Shown here one piece after another: positions 22,060 to 33,543 of a DNA stretch of 64,000 nt. The notes under the pieces are model-generated. The model saw nothing but the letters and a program-made list of their open reading frames with translations, was not told the DNA's origin and did not search any database. Origin of the DNA: Linum tenue (Eukaryota > Streptophyta > Magnoliopsida > Malpighiales > Linaceae); contig CAMGYJ010000006.1 in the NCBI GenBank assembly GCA_946122785.1, positions 41,126,066 to 41,190,065 of the forward strand. Direction: 5' to 3'. Both the position numbers and the translations under genes were made by a program. Position 1 is the first letter of the stretch, and each line of letters begins with the position of its first letter.

Positions 22060-23552
22060 ATGAATATGATAGCTCGTGATCGAGCTTTAAATTTATAAGT
22101 CGACGCACACTCTCTATTCAATTTTAACTAAACCAAGTATAACCTATCTAGAATTGTAGTAAAGTGGCTCGGTCGTATTCCAAGAGAACCCTAAACTTAT
22201 TATTACTTCGCTCCGAACTACTATCTAATCAAATTGGTAGTTTGGGTGAAGGATCTAATCTAACCTATTCCTAAACAACCAACCAAGTGGTTGTAAGATC
22301 GCTAGAGATGAGACGGTTGCCTAGAACTGAATTCCAATAGTCAATAAGTTGAATTTACAGGATAAGGTGCGGAACTCTCTAATCTAGGGTTTTCTCCCTC
22401 CTTCCAGCGTTACCCACAAAGACCCAATATCACCTTGATCTAGGATTCCTCTCTAGGGATGCTCTCTTATTTACTTTAAATAGGTTCAACCTATCGCACA
22501 CTATTGGGGAGAATGTCCCAAAGCATCTTTCTAGGAAGGTGCTATAGATGTATAGGGGTTCAGTCTCCTCATCCACCTAAAATCCCTTTAATAACTCACT
22601 ATCACTAGTTTTCCAGATGGTGCATACCCGTCTAACCCTAAAACTATGTACCCATCATAGTAGCTCAAGTAGGCTAGTAGAGAAGATTTTGGCAACTTAC
22701 CCAAGCATAACCACCTAAACATGCGGCACAAATTCACTAGAAAAACATACCCATAGATAAACTCATTCAAATACCTAATAAAATCTATGTTTCAACTATT
22801 CTAAACAACCATTAGAGATTCAAGTCATAGAGAGAGAAAGGAAAATACAAACTAGAAGAGAGTGAGTGATGTAATCAAACTTCTTCTCCTTGCTTGCACC
22901 TTTTTCTTGCTCCTTGGGTGGATTGGATCTTCAATGAAGCTCTTGCAAGGTGTTTTCCTCTCTAAAAAACTCCAAAACCCTAAATTTCTTACTCTAGAGC
23001 GGCTCTCCTTTGTCAAGTGCAGAAAAGGGGTATTTTGTAGAAAGCTGATGGAGGTCAAGGCCTCTAGGGAGTAACGCAATGGTCACAGTCGTGACCTTAC
23101 CATGACCAACTGGAACGTCCCCGAATCGCCTGAAATGATGCATTTAGACTCCATCTTTAAGATCTGAGATTGCGGCCTCATTCATAAGATCGCGACAGTG
23201 ATCTTTGTGTCCCGCCCGCGATCTTTTTTGCAATAAAAATGCACCATGTCCGCGATTCGATCGGGAAAACTTTCTGTCTTCTTCTTAGTCGCTTGCTGAA
23301 GTTCGCGATTACTATTCACGACCACGATCCTTAGCGCGCAGACATGGTCGCGGCCTGGTGGTCACAACCGGGGCATGTGGCCGTGACTAGTGCCTCTTCT
23401 CCCCTTCTTGCTCCTCTGATTCCCAATCATGCTTGGATGAAATCCAATCAATTCCCGAATGCTTATAAGACCTGAAATTTTATCACAAACACTTGGAAAA
23501 GCATAAAATATGAGAAATTGGGGTTAGTTCCCCTATGAAAAACATCATATCA
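22060..23552 (-). mobile_element. Probable Athila/Tat-type LTR remnant, minus orientation
   Basis: Read on the minus strand, it may start TGATATGATGTTTTTCATAG near 23552. It carries several gtcgtgacc/ggtcatggt palindromic words (23075-23400) and a leader with CTCTCTCTATGACTTGAATC. It ends around the CTTGGAATACGACCGAGCC stretch near 22160-22185, which resembles the end region of plant Athila/Tat LTRs. Boundaries are approximate and no coding sequence is attached. Confidence 0.45.
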
Positions 23553-23631
23553 AGAATACCTATGATAAAATGGATGTTTTGCAAATAGGAACGAAAATAA
23601 ATATAAATAACTTGATATGTGGCCTGGACAC

Positions 23632-23745
23632 AGTGTTACACCCCGCTCTTTCCAAAAGTAAAAAATGACTATTTTACCCTTGACGTAAATTGTAAAGTTT
23701 CACCATATTGTTGACGCGGATTAAAAATGAGAACTGGAGGGAAGC
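23632..23745 (+). mobile_element. Short LTR-start fragment (TGTTACACCCCG)
   Basis: The 114 bp before the large Athila element begin TGTTACACCCCGCTCTTTCC, like the TGTAACACCC start of chromovirus LTRs here. The fragment is cut off at 23745 and no continuation appears beyond the other end of the Athila element at 38434. Confidence 0.4.
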
Positions 23746-25159
23746 TCATTCGGGCTCATTTGTACACTTTTTAGCCCTAGTTTGCTTTGTCGTTTGAAGC
23801 ATTTTTACTCCGGGAGGTTTGGTTTAAGGCCGGATTTTGCCTCATTTTAGTGTTTTTCAGACTATGGCAGGTGTAACCAACCCCGGGGTAGAAATTTGGA
23901 CGAAAGAGCGAAAAATCAAGTTAAAGGGTGGAGGCAGCAGCATATCAGGTTTGGGCTGTGTGTTCATGGTCACTAAGACCGTGAACTAGATGCGCTATAC
24001 ATGAACAACCAGACATCCAGAGCTTAAAATACTTTCACTAGAGTCAAGTCAGTTCACGGTCCTAAGACCTTGAACAGAGGCCATTGGTCGTGAACATGCG
24101 GCGCGTTTCGACTTGAGATCACGGTCCGGGCTTTCAGTTCACGGTCGTGAACTGAGACCGCGATCTGAGCCCGATATGGGTATATAAAGGAGGTTGAGCT
24201 GAAGGAGAAAGAGAGAGACCTAGTGTGAGAAACTTTTCCTTTTTCTTCTTCTTCTTTAGATTTCTAGAGTGAGAAAGTGACGAACCAAAGAAGAGGAGAA
24301 GCTATGGTTTCATCTTCAAGCAAGGATTTGGGAATCAGAGGCTAGCATTGCATTGATGGTTTCCCTTCTTCTCTCTTGTGTTTTCCCTTCTCCTAGCATG
24401 GAGTATTCCCTTCTTTCACTTGGGTGTTTGTAAACCCTAGCTACAAATATGTGAATGTTTGTATGGATTGAATGATTTGTGTGTGGTTGTGTTTAATGTG
24501 AACGTGGAGGTATTTTCATGAATGATTGTGTTGTGTGAAAGCCTATCAATCTACTTGTCATTCTAAACTAGGTAGAGAGAAAACCCCCTTCCTTTCTTTG
24601 AATGAGGCTTGAATGTTGGATTTTCCTAGGCGACTCATTGCCTCCTATCTAGGTTAATGTAGGGCAAGCCTCTTATTTTATATTAGCACCTAGGGATTGT
24701 TGTGGTTGGCCGTTCGAAATCCGATTCGAGGTGAAGTCTTGGCAACCCTTAGTCAATAGATCGAGAGAGTCACATTGGTGGCTTGAATCGAATTCCCATC
24801 CCTTGACCTAGAGACTGAGAGAGTGGCGCTTGGATACTTGTTGCACTTCTCTACGGTTTACAACCACCTTACCACACACGAACATTTGATCTAACAAGTC
24901 ATAATTGTTAGCTAGGGGGAGCAACACCCGAGTGAAGACTTCTCAACTAGTGTCAAATCCATTTACTTATCCAAACATTTTAGCTATAGATAGTTGTTTT
25001 CACCCGAAACCATTCGCGATAATATTACAAACAATTGAAGTAGGGGTACTTGAACTAGCCCGGGTCGATATTTAAACATACTTGCCCTATACTACACCCA
25101 GTTGAGGTTTATACTATGGCCTTAACTGGTAGTTTTATTGTAGTATTCGGGACGAGTCA
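23746..25159 (+). repeat. 5' LTR of the large Athila-like element
   Basis: 1414 bp. The first base pair of the TG start is changed (TCATTCGGG against TGATTCGAG in the 3' LTR); the end is GAGTCA. A TATA box (TATATAAAGG, 24181-24190) sits about 30 bp after the last of three palindromic GTTCACGGTC-type hairpins (23962-23986, 24052-24075, 24137-24152). A CT-rich transcript start area follows. Confidence 0.8.
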
Positions 25160-25165
25160 AGTTTT

Positions 25166-25183
25166 TGACGTCGTTGCCAGGGA
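25166..25183 (+). promoter_or_regulatory. Primer binding site, tRNA-Asp type (mutated)
   Basis: TGACGTCGTTGCCAGGGA differs at a few positions from the tRNA-Asp complement seen intact at 30848-30865. It lies six bases after the 5' LTR end, as expected for minus-strand priming. Confidence 0.7.
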
Positions 25184-25310
25184 AACAAAGGTTCATTATT
25201 TTGAAAAGATTGTTTGGTGTTAATCTAGCTTTTAATTTTCACTTTTGTGTTTGCAAATCTTGCTTGGGCTAAACGTGTTGTGGTTCTTCTGAGTGTGTAT
25301 AGAGAGGTGT

Positions 25311-26474
25311 ATGACCCGGAGTAATCCGAAACCTTTGGTTCCACTACATGAGGATCTCAACCGCACTCTCCTACACTTGGCTCGTGAGAGGGAACTAGCG
25401 GAGGCAAGAAGGAGGATAGAAGAGGAAGTTATAGTTGAGGAAGGGGTTGATTCCTAAGAGGAAGGAAGTGAAGCTGAGATTTTGGCTAAACAACCCCTTC
25501 AAGGTGGAGCGGCCGCAGAGGAGCAACCAAGGACCATGGGCTACTACATGGCTTCAAGGTCGGCAGATATTCAACCTGCCGTTCGACATGCGCCCGTGGC
25601 CGCCAACAATTTCGAGATCAAGCCCGCCCTTGTCACCATGATTCAAAACAATGCCTTGTTTAATGGGCTTAGCAACGAGTCTCTGAGGGAGCATGTACAA
25701 CAGTTTGTTGAACTTGCGGGAGTTTGAAGATTATTGGTGTCCCCGAAGATGCTTTGAAGTTGAGGCTATTCCCCTACTCTCTTGCAGGGAATGCATCTCG
25801 GTGGCTCAACAATAGGTCCGCTATCACCTCGTAGGATGATATGCTCCACAATTTTATGACTAGGTATTTCCCACCTTCAAAGTGGAGTGCAAAGTGTAGG
25901 AGGGAGTCCCTTCATTGAAGCCAAGATTGATTGGTTTATTGATGCATTCCTAGAGGGAAATAAGCGGGAGAGGAAACCAGTAGCGTTGTGTGATTGGAGT
26001 GTGAGTGCAAGCTATGAAGAGGCAGAACGCAGTGATGATCGCTGAAGAGGGCTCGTGTGAGCAGTTGTACTCTATCTCCCCCGCAAATCCAGACAGGATG
26101 TCTGCTTTGGAGGACATTGTGACTAGCTTTGTCAGTACTAGCTCCAAAAATTTTGAAAAAATAGTAAGGTTCATGGGGGAGGCGACAGAGAAGTTCTCGG
26201 CCATAGATGCAAGGTTGCCAAGTCACCAATCACACTTGACAACCTTGGGCACAAGGATGGAGGCTATCTCACATGCAGCCCTTTCCCGGAGACAATAATA
26301 TGAAGAGGAACTAAGGGCAATGACCCTTCGTAGCGGGAGAGAAATGAGGGAAGTACCTCTCATGCAAAAACCTCCCGGGGTATAAGAGCAAACCAAAGCC
26401 ACAACTCCCCCCCAAGAAAGACGTGGATTCAGGTGTGACGGTTGAGGATAAGGTGGACTCGACTCCTCAACGAG
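25311..26474 (+). pseudogene. Athila-like gag, first part, broken
   Basis: ATG 25311 opens MTRSNPKPLVPLHEDLNRTL. A TAA lies inside at about 25455, then the frame continues through YYMASRSADIQPAVRHAPVA, NFEIKPALVTMIQNNALFNG and LREHVQQF to a stop at 25727. Later pieces (GVPEDALKLRLFPYSLAGNA-like, then VTSFVSTSSKNFEKIVRFMG at 26100-26175) match the gag of the copies at 38.6-40.3 kb and 54.8-56.0 kb. The segment around 25880 lacks the zinc knuckle present in those copies, so an internal deletion is likely. Gag packages the element RNA; this copy cannot make the full protein. Confidence 0.75.
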
Positions 26475-28570
26475 TGTAACACCCTAATCCGGCCGGGTAC
26501 TACTTTTAGCAAAATATCCTTTATAAAATCATGAAACAAAATAAGAACTGCAAACACTTGGAAAAATAGCGGAAACTTTTCATAAATAACTTTAACAAAT
26601 ACTGAGAATTAACTGTAACTTCTTAAAACAAAGCCCTAACACTTGGGCGAAGCTCAATCATAAAATCTTAATTTGAATCTCCAGTCTATACTCATAATCA
26701 TAAAATGAAGTAACTAAAAGTCTCTAATGCTGCCGCTTATTGAAAACCTTGACTAGGCGCCCTCCATGACGTTCAAACCGTACTCATCAAGCTGGCTTGC
26801 CTCGAACCGCTTCTCCCGACCTCGTTGCCCTCTAACTACTCCTCTAGCTCTTCTTCTTCAAACTGGTGAGTGAGTTGGGGGTCAGTCTACGCCCTTACGT
26901 TTAAAATCTCTCGTACATGATTTCTTTACTTCAACCACTTAACTTAAACTTGTGGAAGTTGTTTGTACTTCCACTCTAAAAAATCTTAACTCTTAAAACT
27001 GTGCGGGAGCTAAATTTACTCTCCCATCTTAAAGCTCAAATCTTGACTTAAACTTTTGACTGACACGGGGATCCCTCACTAGCTAGTCCGGTACGCTCTT
27101 CTTCCACGATTCTCAAGAGCATAACTGTTGCTCATCTTAAAAATATGAAGAGCATAACTGCTGCTCTGTCTCAAAGATCTCAAGAGCATATCTGCCACTC
27201 TATCTGAAAATCTCAAATGACAACGGACTGGCGCTAGTGACTAAAAACACTTAAAACGACTCCACCTTCTTGAAGCTGAAGTACTTCTTAAAAAGAATTT
27301 GTTTCTTAAACTTTAACAATAACTTATACTCGTAAAATTTCAAAGTAAATAATAAACATTCACTTCAAGTCATAATTCAAACAAGTCACATATCATCAAC
27401 AAACGCGTAAACAACCATATCATCCACTTGTCAAAATACTTAAAATGCGTAAGATAAATACTTGAAAATACGTAAGGCGTAGAATTTACCCCGTTTACAC
27501 TCACCTCAACTCTGCTTAAACAACCTCTTATTCTGCTCTAAATTTCCATATATGCTACAAAAATATTCACCTTGGTTCCCCGATTCCATAGGCGTCGACG
27601 GTTCCTCGTTTGGACGTCAATTGGTCAAGTTATGACCAAAATAAACATTCTGTCAGTTTAAAAGTACCAGGTATCGAAACTGTAATTTTCCAGTCAACAC
27701 AGTTGACCACGACCTCTGTGTGAAAATTACACATTTAATCCTCCAACTTCTCAAATTACCAGAATGGTACCTAAACTATCCGATTTGCGTCCCAAACTTT
27801 CGAGGCTCGTATCTCCCTCGTCCCTCGTCCGATGTCAAAACTCGATTTTGTCAACACGGTGACGATCCTGGGAATCTCCTTTACACAACCGCACCCACCT
27901 TTTGAAGTACAGTGGATGTTTTTTTCTAGATTCCGGTGACACACTGGCTAAGTCCCGACGAGGCTCCGACGAGGCTCTTTGCGGGGTTGCTGGGTCGCTG
28001 TCGGATGGGGATATATCGACGACAATGAGTTATGACTGCACGACGTCGATGGGTGGCCGGTGTACTGTTGCCTTGGTTCATGTTGTTTTCTCTAGCGTAG
28101 GGAAAACGAAGACGATGAAAGGCTAGGCTGGGGAGCGGCGACGCACGGACTGTGCTTGCGCTTGCGCTGCGAGAGAGGAAAAGACGAGGGCACCTTGGGA
28201 GGATAGATCACTGCTGCGCTGCTGCTTCTCTCGGTTATGGGGAAGATAAAAAGAAAATTAGAAAAGGGACTGACGCGTTACGGCGGGCGGGGTTTAAGGA
28301 GGAATTTATGGGAACCGTTTGGAGGGGTGGTAACGGATTTTTGGAATTTTTTTGTTTATTTATTATAATTTGTTTGTCTTCGGATGCTAATGGGAAGGAG
28401 GAAACATGGAGATGATGATGATGTCACAATAATAATAACAACAACAGTTAAATGTTGTAATTATTATTATTATTATTATTATTATTTCTAATTCACGATT
28501 TCAATCCTTCGTACGTAATCGACGCTCCAAACATTCGGTCGTACGTAGACCCCATAATCGGGGTGTTACA
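26475..28570 (+). mobile_element. Solo LTR, chromovirus type, 2.1 kb
   Basis: It starts TGTAACACCCTAATCCGGCC and ends CCCATAATCGGGGTGTTACA, with 10-bp inverted tips. The flanking 5-mers are ACGAG (26470-26474) and GCGAG (28571-28575), a target duplication with one change. It sits inside the Athila gag without primer site, purine tract or coding sequence, which is the signature of LTR-LTR recombination. A partial minus-strand copy of its first 0.8 kb lies at 46450-47273. Confidence 0.8.
28460..28487. repeat. (ATT)n microsatellite
   Basis: About nine ATT units lie near the end of the solo LTR. Confidence 0.9.
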
Positions 28571-29536
28571 GCGAGAACAAGAAAGAGAAAGAAAGTCCAC
28601 CTCTTCCTTACCCCACCAGACTCCACACAGACCGCATGACGGCAGAGTTCGCCCATTTCATGAAGTTGATGAACCAAATGCACCTCAACATTTCATTTGT
28701 TGAAACTCTCACTCAGATGCCCAAAAGGAAGCGAAAAGGAATGACTACTGTGATCATGAATGAGAAGTGCTCGGCAATCCTACAGAACCACCTACCCGCA
28801 AAGAGCAAAGATCCAGGGAGTTTCACTATCCCTTGTTTTATTTGCAATATGTTATAGGGAAGTCCTTGGCAGACCTAGGGGCTAGCATTAATGTGGTGCC
28901 ATATAGATTGTTAAAAAAGTTAGACCTAGGTGAACCTAGATCTACTAGGATGAATATCCATTTGGCTGATCGATCAATAGTGCACCCTAAGGGGGTGGTT
29001 GAAGATCTACACATTAAAGTTGGAACCCTCAATTATCCGGTCTATTTTGTCATTCTCGACATTGACGATAATGTGGACGTCCCTCTTATTCTTGGTAGAC
29101 CCTTTTTGGCCACCGCAAAGGCATTGGTCGATGTGCATGGGGGTAAGTTGGTACATAGATGATAACATGAAGTTTTCTTGCCTCCATGATTGTATTGAAT
29201 ACTATTATGATGTTTCTGATCTCATTGCGGCACTCGCGTCCGCAGGTGCCAATCCTATTGACCTCTGACGAGTGCTTTCTAGTAGGTGCTAATGACTCAG
29301 AGCCCCCGGAAGAGGAGGGCCAACCCTCACGAGATGAGGAAGCCTGCGTGGTGACCCACGAAGTCGAGGTGGAAGCCTTACCCCCCACGCCCAAGATTCC
29401 TACCTCTTTGGATGAGCCACCCGAGTAGGAATTGAAGTCGTTGCCTCCCCACCTTGAATATGCTTTCCTGAGGGAAAATAGCAAGCTCCCGGTCATCATC
29501 AATGCGAGACTCAAAGGGGGAAAGACTTTCAACCAG
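28571..29536 (+). pseudogene. Athila-like gag end and retroviral-type protease, broken
   Basis: After the solo LTR the gag tail resumes (FAHFMKLMNQMHLNISFVET, 28640-28700). The aspartic protease follows: LADLGASINVVPYRLLKKLD (active site D in DLGAS), LADRSIVHPKGVVEDLHIKV and VPLILGRPFLATAKALVDVH, ending at a stop at 29160-29162. Beyond it, SLPPHLEYAFLRENSKLPVI (29430-29500) is the linker to reverse transcriptase, but the reverse transcriptase itself is not present. The protease would cleave the Gag-Pol polyprotein. Frameshifts and stops separate these pieces. Confidence 0.8.
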
Positions 29537-29541
29537 GGGAG

Positions 29542-30841
29542 TGATGACTCGGTATTTGCACATGTTTTCCCCTTTGTTTCTTGATTGTTTGAGCTTGAAT
29601 TATCGTGTCTTTGGCCTATTTTACGCTAGTTTGTGTTCCTTTGTCACATTTCAGGTCCTAGCACATAAAGTGAAGCATAGACGCAAGTTTCAAGTCAATC
29701 AGAGATCAATTGACGATTCGGGAGAAGAAATTCGGGTATGACCTGAAGAAGAATGGATTTCTACCTCACTTTATGGACAAAGAATCATGCAAGCTTGTCA
29801 TGAAAAGAAAGAGGACGAGAATACGAGTGTCTGGGATGAAACTGTGACTGATTCGGAGTCCGGACGAGGGAGAAACGAAGCATTAAACAGAGGCTGAGCA
29901 AGCCACACGGGCACAACACACACGGCCGTGTGGCCTGGCCGTGTGAGTCGGGAATTGATGGTTAAAACCCGATTTTTAGCAAAAGAAAAGGGGGAGAGAT
30001 GGGTTTTGGATCCCAAACACCCAAGGGACGAACCCTAGAGAGAGAGAGCGACTTGGGAACGTTCTTGGAGCTATTTTGGAGGATTTCTTCGCCATTGGAG
30101 CTCGGGAATCAAGCTTGGAGATGGAGATTGAAGATCTAGATCAGATTTCTGCAGTCTCTCTTCACTCTATGGAGTAACTTCCCTTCACTTAGGTTTTGAG
30201 GAACCCTAGTTCCATGTGTTAGGATCTTTCTTGTATGAAGTTTTGGATGCTATATTGTTTGATTATAATCGATTGAGGCATGATTTATTGAGTCAATTGA
30301 ATCTTGATCAAATTCTTTTGATTTCTGCTTTAACCTATGATAGATAGAATCTGATTAGGTTAAGAGAGCTTCCTTGATTGATAGTGGTGAATTGGTTGTG
30401 CGAGAGTCAATCAATTCACTGCTTTGTACTGAAATTCATTCCAGTAGTGGAGTTCTGCGTTCATAGCCTCAGCTTTCTATCCTGGTGAAGACTAGTCGTT
30501 TGCCGGGTAGTTGGACTGAGAGGGCTTGGTCAGCTTAAGAAATTCCAAGCTAATTTAGGATCTTTCGCAGTTTAATCAACAGTAGATCAACCAAAGGTAA
30601 TTGCAACTTGGACATAATTGAGGAGCTAGGGGGAATCATACCTAAGTGAGTTCCCAACTTGTAGTCAGTAGAGTAGTTTATCAATCAATCCTTAATCTAG
30701 TTTGCTAGATAATGAACTGAAGCTGAGTAATAGTAACTCTAGAGACCCGTGGATTCGATATTTATTACTTGTGCCACTATACTGCAGTCCCTTTCATTGG
30801 TTACACTTGACCATTGTTAGGTGTTGTGTTTTAGCGTGTCA
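29542..30841 (+). repeat. 5' LTR of the non-autonomous element
   Basis: 1300 bp, TG...CA ends. It is near identical to 33544-34845, with a GA-run length change near 30040 the only indel I saw. Confidence 0.92.
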
Positions 30842-30847
30842 AGTTTT

Positions 30848-30865
30848 TGGCGCCGTTGCCGGGGA
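30848..30865 (+). promoter_or_regulatory. Primer binding site, tRNA-Asp
   Basis: TGGCGCCGTTGCCGGGGA is the exact complement of the 3' end of plant tRNA-Asp (CCCCGGCAACGGCGCCA). It lies six bases after the LTR end. Athila/Tat-group elements commonly use this tRNA. Confidence 0.9.
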
Positions 30866-30981
30866 CTTTCTAGATTATTAGGAAAGGCAGAAGTTTGTTA
30901 CTTTAGCGTTTTTCTTTTGTTATCCGCCCTTGCTTTTCACTTAGGTGTTTTTTTTTGTTTTTGTTGGTGCAGATCTGAATC

Positions 30982-32013
30982 ATGGACCCTCATGGCTTCT
31001 CCAATCATTGGGGGTATCCACCACCATCCGAGTGGTATTACCCCGAGACTCCCTGGAGTAACCAAGGAGGAGAAGACTATGGAGTCGGGTTCTAGTACCA
31101 GCCCCCTTTCTACGGAGAACAATCAGACCCCTGGGCATATCAAGAACAACCTCCTTATCGAGAAGAATTTCTCCCACAACTGGAGGGGCCATTGGAGCTG
31201 GAGTTACCCATGACGACCTTCACGGGCCATTCTGCAGAGCCATGCTACACTCCACAGCCAGATCCAAACTATGAATTGAGGCTTCTCATGGAGCAGTTTG
31301 CTCGAGACTGTGAGAGATCATGCTCCAGGATGGATCATTGTGTACAGGCCTATCGTGAAACAGAGGAGATCCTCCTGAGCCTTAAGAAGAGCGTCGATGA
31401 TCTTGAGCGATCTTGTGCACAACCTGCTCCAGATCACCCTTATGTTACCATAATAGAAGAGGAGGAGGAAGAAGAAGGCTACAAGGACATTGTGGAGCAC
31501 ACTGAAGTTGTCACGGAGAGCTCTCGTGATGATCATGATCAGGAATGTCCTATCATAGCCGACCACACCTTCCCACATCCCACACCGAGATTTGAAGAGG
31601 CGGGCATGAGTGAGGAGATGCAAGAAGTTCTCATGAAAGAAATTGCTTGGCAACTTGCTCTCCAATTTGTGCTAGAAGAAGAAGAGCAAGAAAGGGTGCA
31701 GAAAGAAGTTGTGGAGGATGACGAAAGTGAAGCAGGAGGAGTTCTTGATCATTTCCCAGGGATGATACCACATGTAGAAGAAAGGGAGGTTGAAGAAGAA
31801 ATTGGCGTCCAGGCTGAGGACGGAGTTAAGGTCGAAGAGGCCTGCACCGGCCATGAGTTACATGTGATATCTCCACCAAACTTTCTCGGAGCTGCTTGGC
31901 AAGGACCCATTTGCAGTGTCTCTTTGCCAGACCAAGGCCACATCGACATCGGTCCCTATTGGTGGACGCGATGGTGGCCAATCGATGCTGTCTTATCTGG
32001 TTTGGGGCAATGA
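30982..32013 (+). pseudogene. Acidic coiled-coil protein of the non-autonomous LTR element, one stop
   Basis: The frame from ATG 30982 (MDPHGFSNHWGYPPPSEWYY) is open for 37 codons, has one TAG at 31093-31095, then runs without a break to a stop at 32011-32013. In all it covers 343 codons. The first 75 residues are rich in Tyr, Pro, Gln and Trp. Residues of about 95-145 (LRLLMEQFARDCERSC, LLSLKKSVDDLERSC) look like an amphipathic helix or coiled coil. Long Glu runs follow (EEEEEEEGY). I see no zinc knuckle, protease or polymerase motif. The overlapping frame 31916-32173 may be the original C-terminus after a +1 shift. It may be a gag-like structural protein, but I do not recognise it. Confidence 0.6.
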
Positions 32014-32210
32014 GACGAGAGAAGAGAAGAAGAGGTCTCGAGGGTGGAGACTTCATCTGCATCAAGTGCACGAGCCTTCATCACCTGCCACACCACCTGC
32101 TTGTGACTTGAGACTCCACCTCATAGATGAGAACCTCAACTTCAAGGAGGTTCTAGCATGGACCGAAACTTAGGAGCCATCGTCCGGCTCACGACGTGAA
32201 AGAAGCGCTT

Positions 32211-32228
32211 GTCGGGAGGCAACCCAAC
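32211..32228 (+). other. Conserved post-ORF hairpin, copy in non-autonomous element
   Basis: GTCGGGAGGCAACCCAAC, preceded by GCGCTT, can pair GT(C)GGG with CCCAAC. Counterparts lie at 35111-35128 and 57305-57322 in the other Athila-type elements. Confidence 0.6.
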
Positions 32229-33530
32229 CAATCGGTTTGCATTTCTTTCTCTATTTATCCTTGGTTGAGTCAGTTTTGTTATTTGATTTTAGAGTCAATA
32301 ACTCAACCTTTGTGAGATTTTGTGTGGTGTTTGTGTTCTAATTACTCTCTCTTCCTGGAATGCACCGCCTAACCCGTACATCATCATTCACCCTTGATCT
32401 GGTAACTTCGTTCTACCCTCCTTATCATTTCTCCATTGAGGACAATGCCGTGCTTAAGTGTGGGGGGTGTTCGACTATGTATGCGGGTGAATGTTTGGCT
32501 GTTTGTGTGCTTGGAGCCTAGTCCACAGTCCAAATTTCGATTTGAGGGCTCCAAGTACGTGTTTCCATGCAAATTGCCTGCTCAGTATGCTTTGAATTGA
32601 CAGACTCTATAGTAATGTGCAACCTAGGGAGGTAGTGTAGAACTATGGAGGATGTTGAAGTATAAGATTTTTCCTATCTAGCTCTCTGCTGTGCAGGTTG
32701 ATTTTGTGAATTAGTGGAGCTAAGACCGTTGAATTCATGTGGTAATGGTGACTCTATTTGAATTGTGTTATGAACTCGTGTATCGAACAGGGTGCTCATA
32801 TGGAAAATGGGAAGCAGTTGGTCCTCCATGTCAAAATCATTAAATCTTAAACATGGGGTAAGCCCAACGTGTGCGGCACCGTTCATTGCACAAAATCGGG
32901 TTTTGGAAGAGATTTTAGTGATCCTTAGTGGGGTACTCCTACCAGGTGAAGCTAAGTTGTCTCTAGTACAAGTAAAACTTCCACCCGTTGAACGGTTTGC
33001 CTACTTGAGGATGTGTTTTTAAGGGCACGGATAGAGCTTCCGACCCACCTTAATTTCATTGACCCTCCACACGAGTTGAGTAAAAGGAGTTAAAAGAAGT
33101 ACTCTGGCGAGCGCCAGATGTACAGAAATTGCTCTTGCTCGACTAATAAGGGTCGACCCTGCAAAAGACTGCAGTTGGAACCCCACCAAATGAAAGGAAA
33201 AAAAATGTAAATGAAAGTGAGAAAAAGGGGTTCCAACGGTGAAATGAGGTGAAAGAGCACCCCGGTACAACGAGTCCTTGGTTGTGAATGGTGTGAGTCC
33301 CTTTATCCATGAACTGACTGCCTTACTTCTACTTTTTCTCATGATCCTGGCTTGAGTCTAGTACTCGCATTAAGAGAGATAGGGAACGTCTTAGAAGACC
33401 AGTTGACCTCGTAAGCTGCTATATGATCTAGGAAATCCTCTACCGACGATCGGGGTTGTATGTTGCTATAGAGCTATGGAGAGCTGCATTGGTTTGAGTT
33501 AGGTTTGCTTGGGGACAAGCAAACAGTTAA

Positions 33531-33541
33531 GTGTGGGGGGA
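33531..33541 (+). promoter_or_regulatory. Polypurine tract of the non-autonomous element
   Basis: GTGTGGGGGGA stands two bases before the 3' LTR, where plus-strand DNA synthesis is primed. A second, similar tract (AAGTGTGGGGGG) lies about 1.1 kb upstream at 32456-32467. Confidence 0.8.
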
Positions 33542-33543
33542 TT

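Noticed and set aside
31318..31665. Minus-strand 115-codon open frame opposite the acidic protein
   Set aside because: A mirror of the Glu-rich codons on the other strand (it reads as Phe/Leu runs); no independent support.
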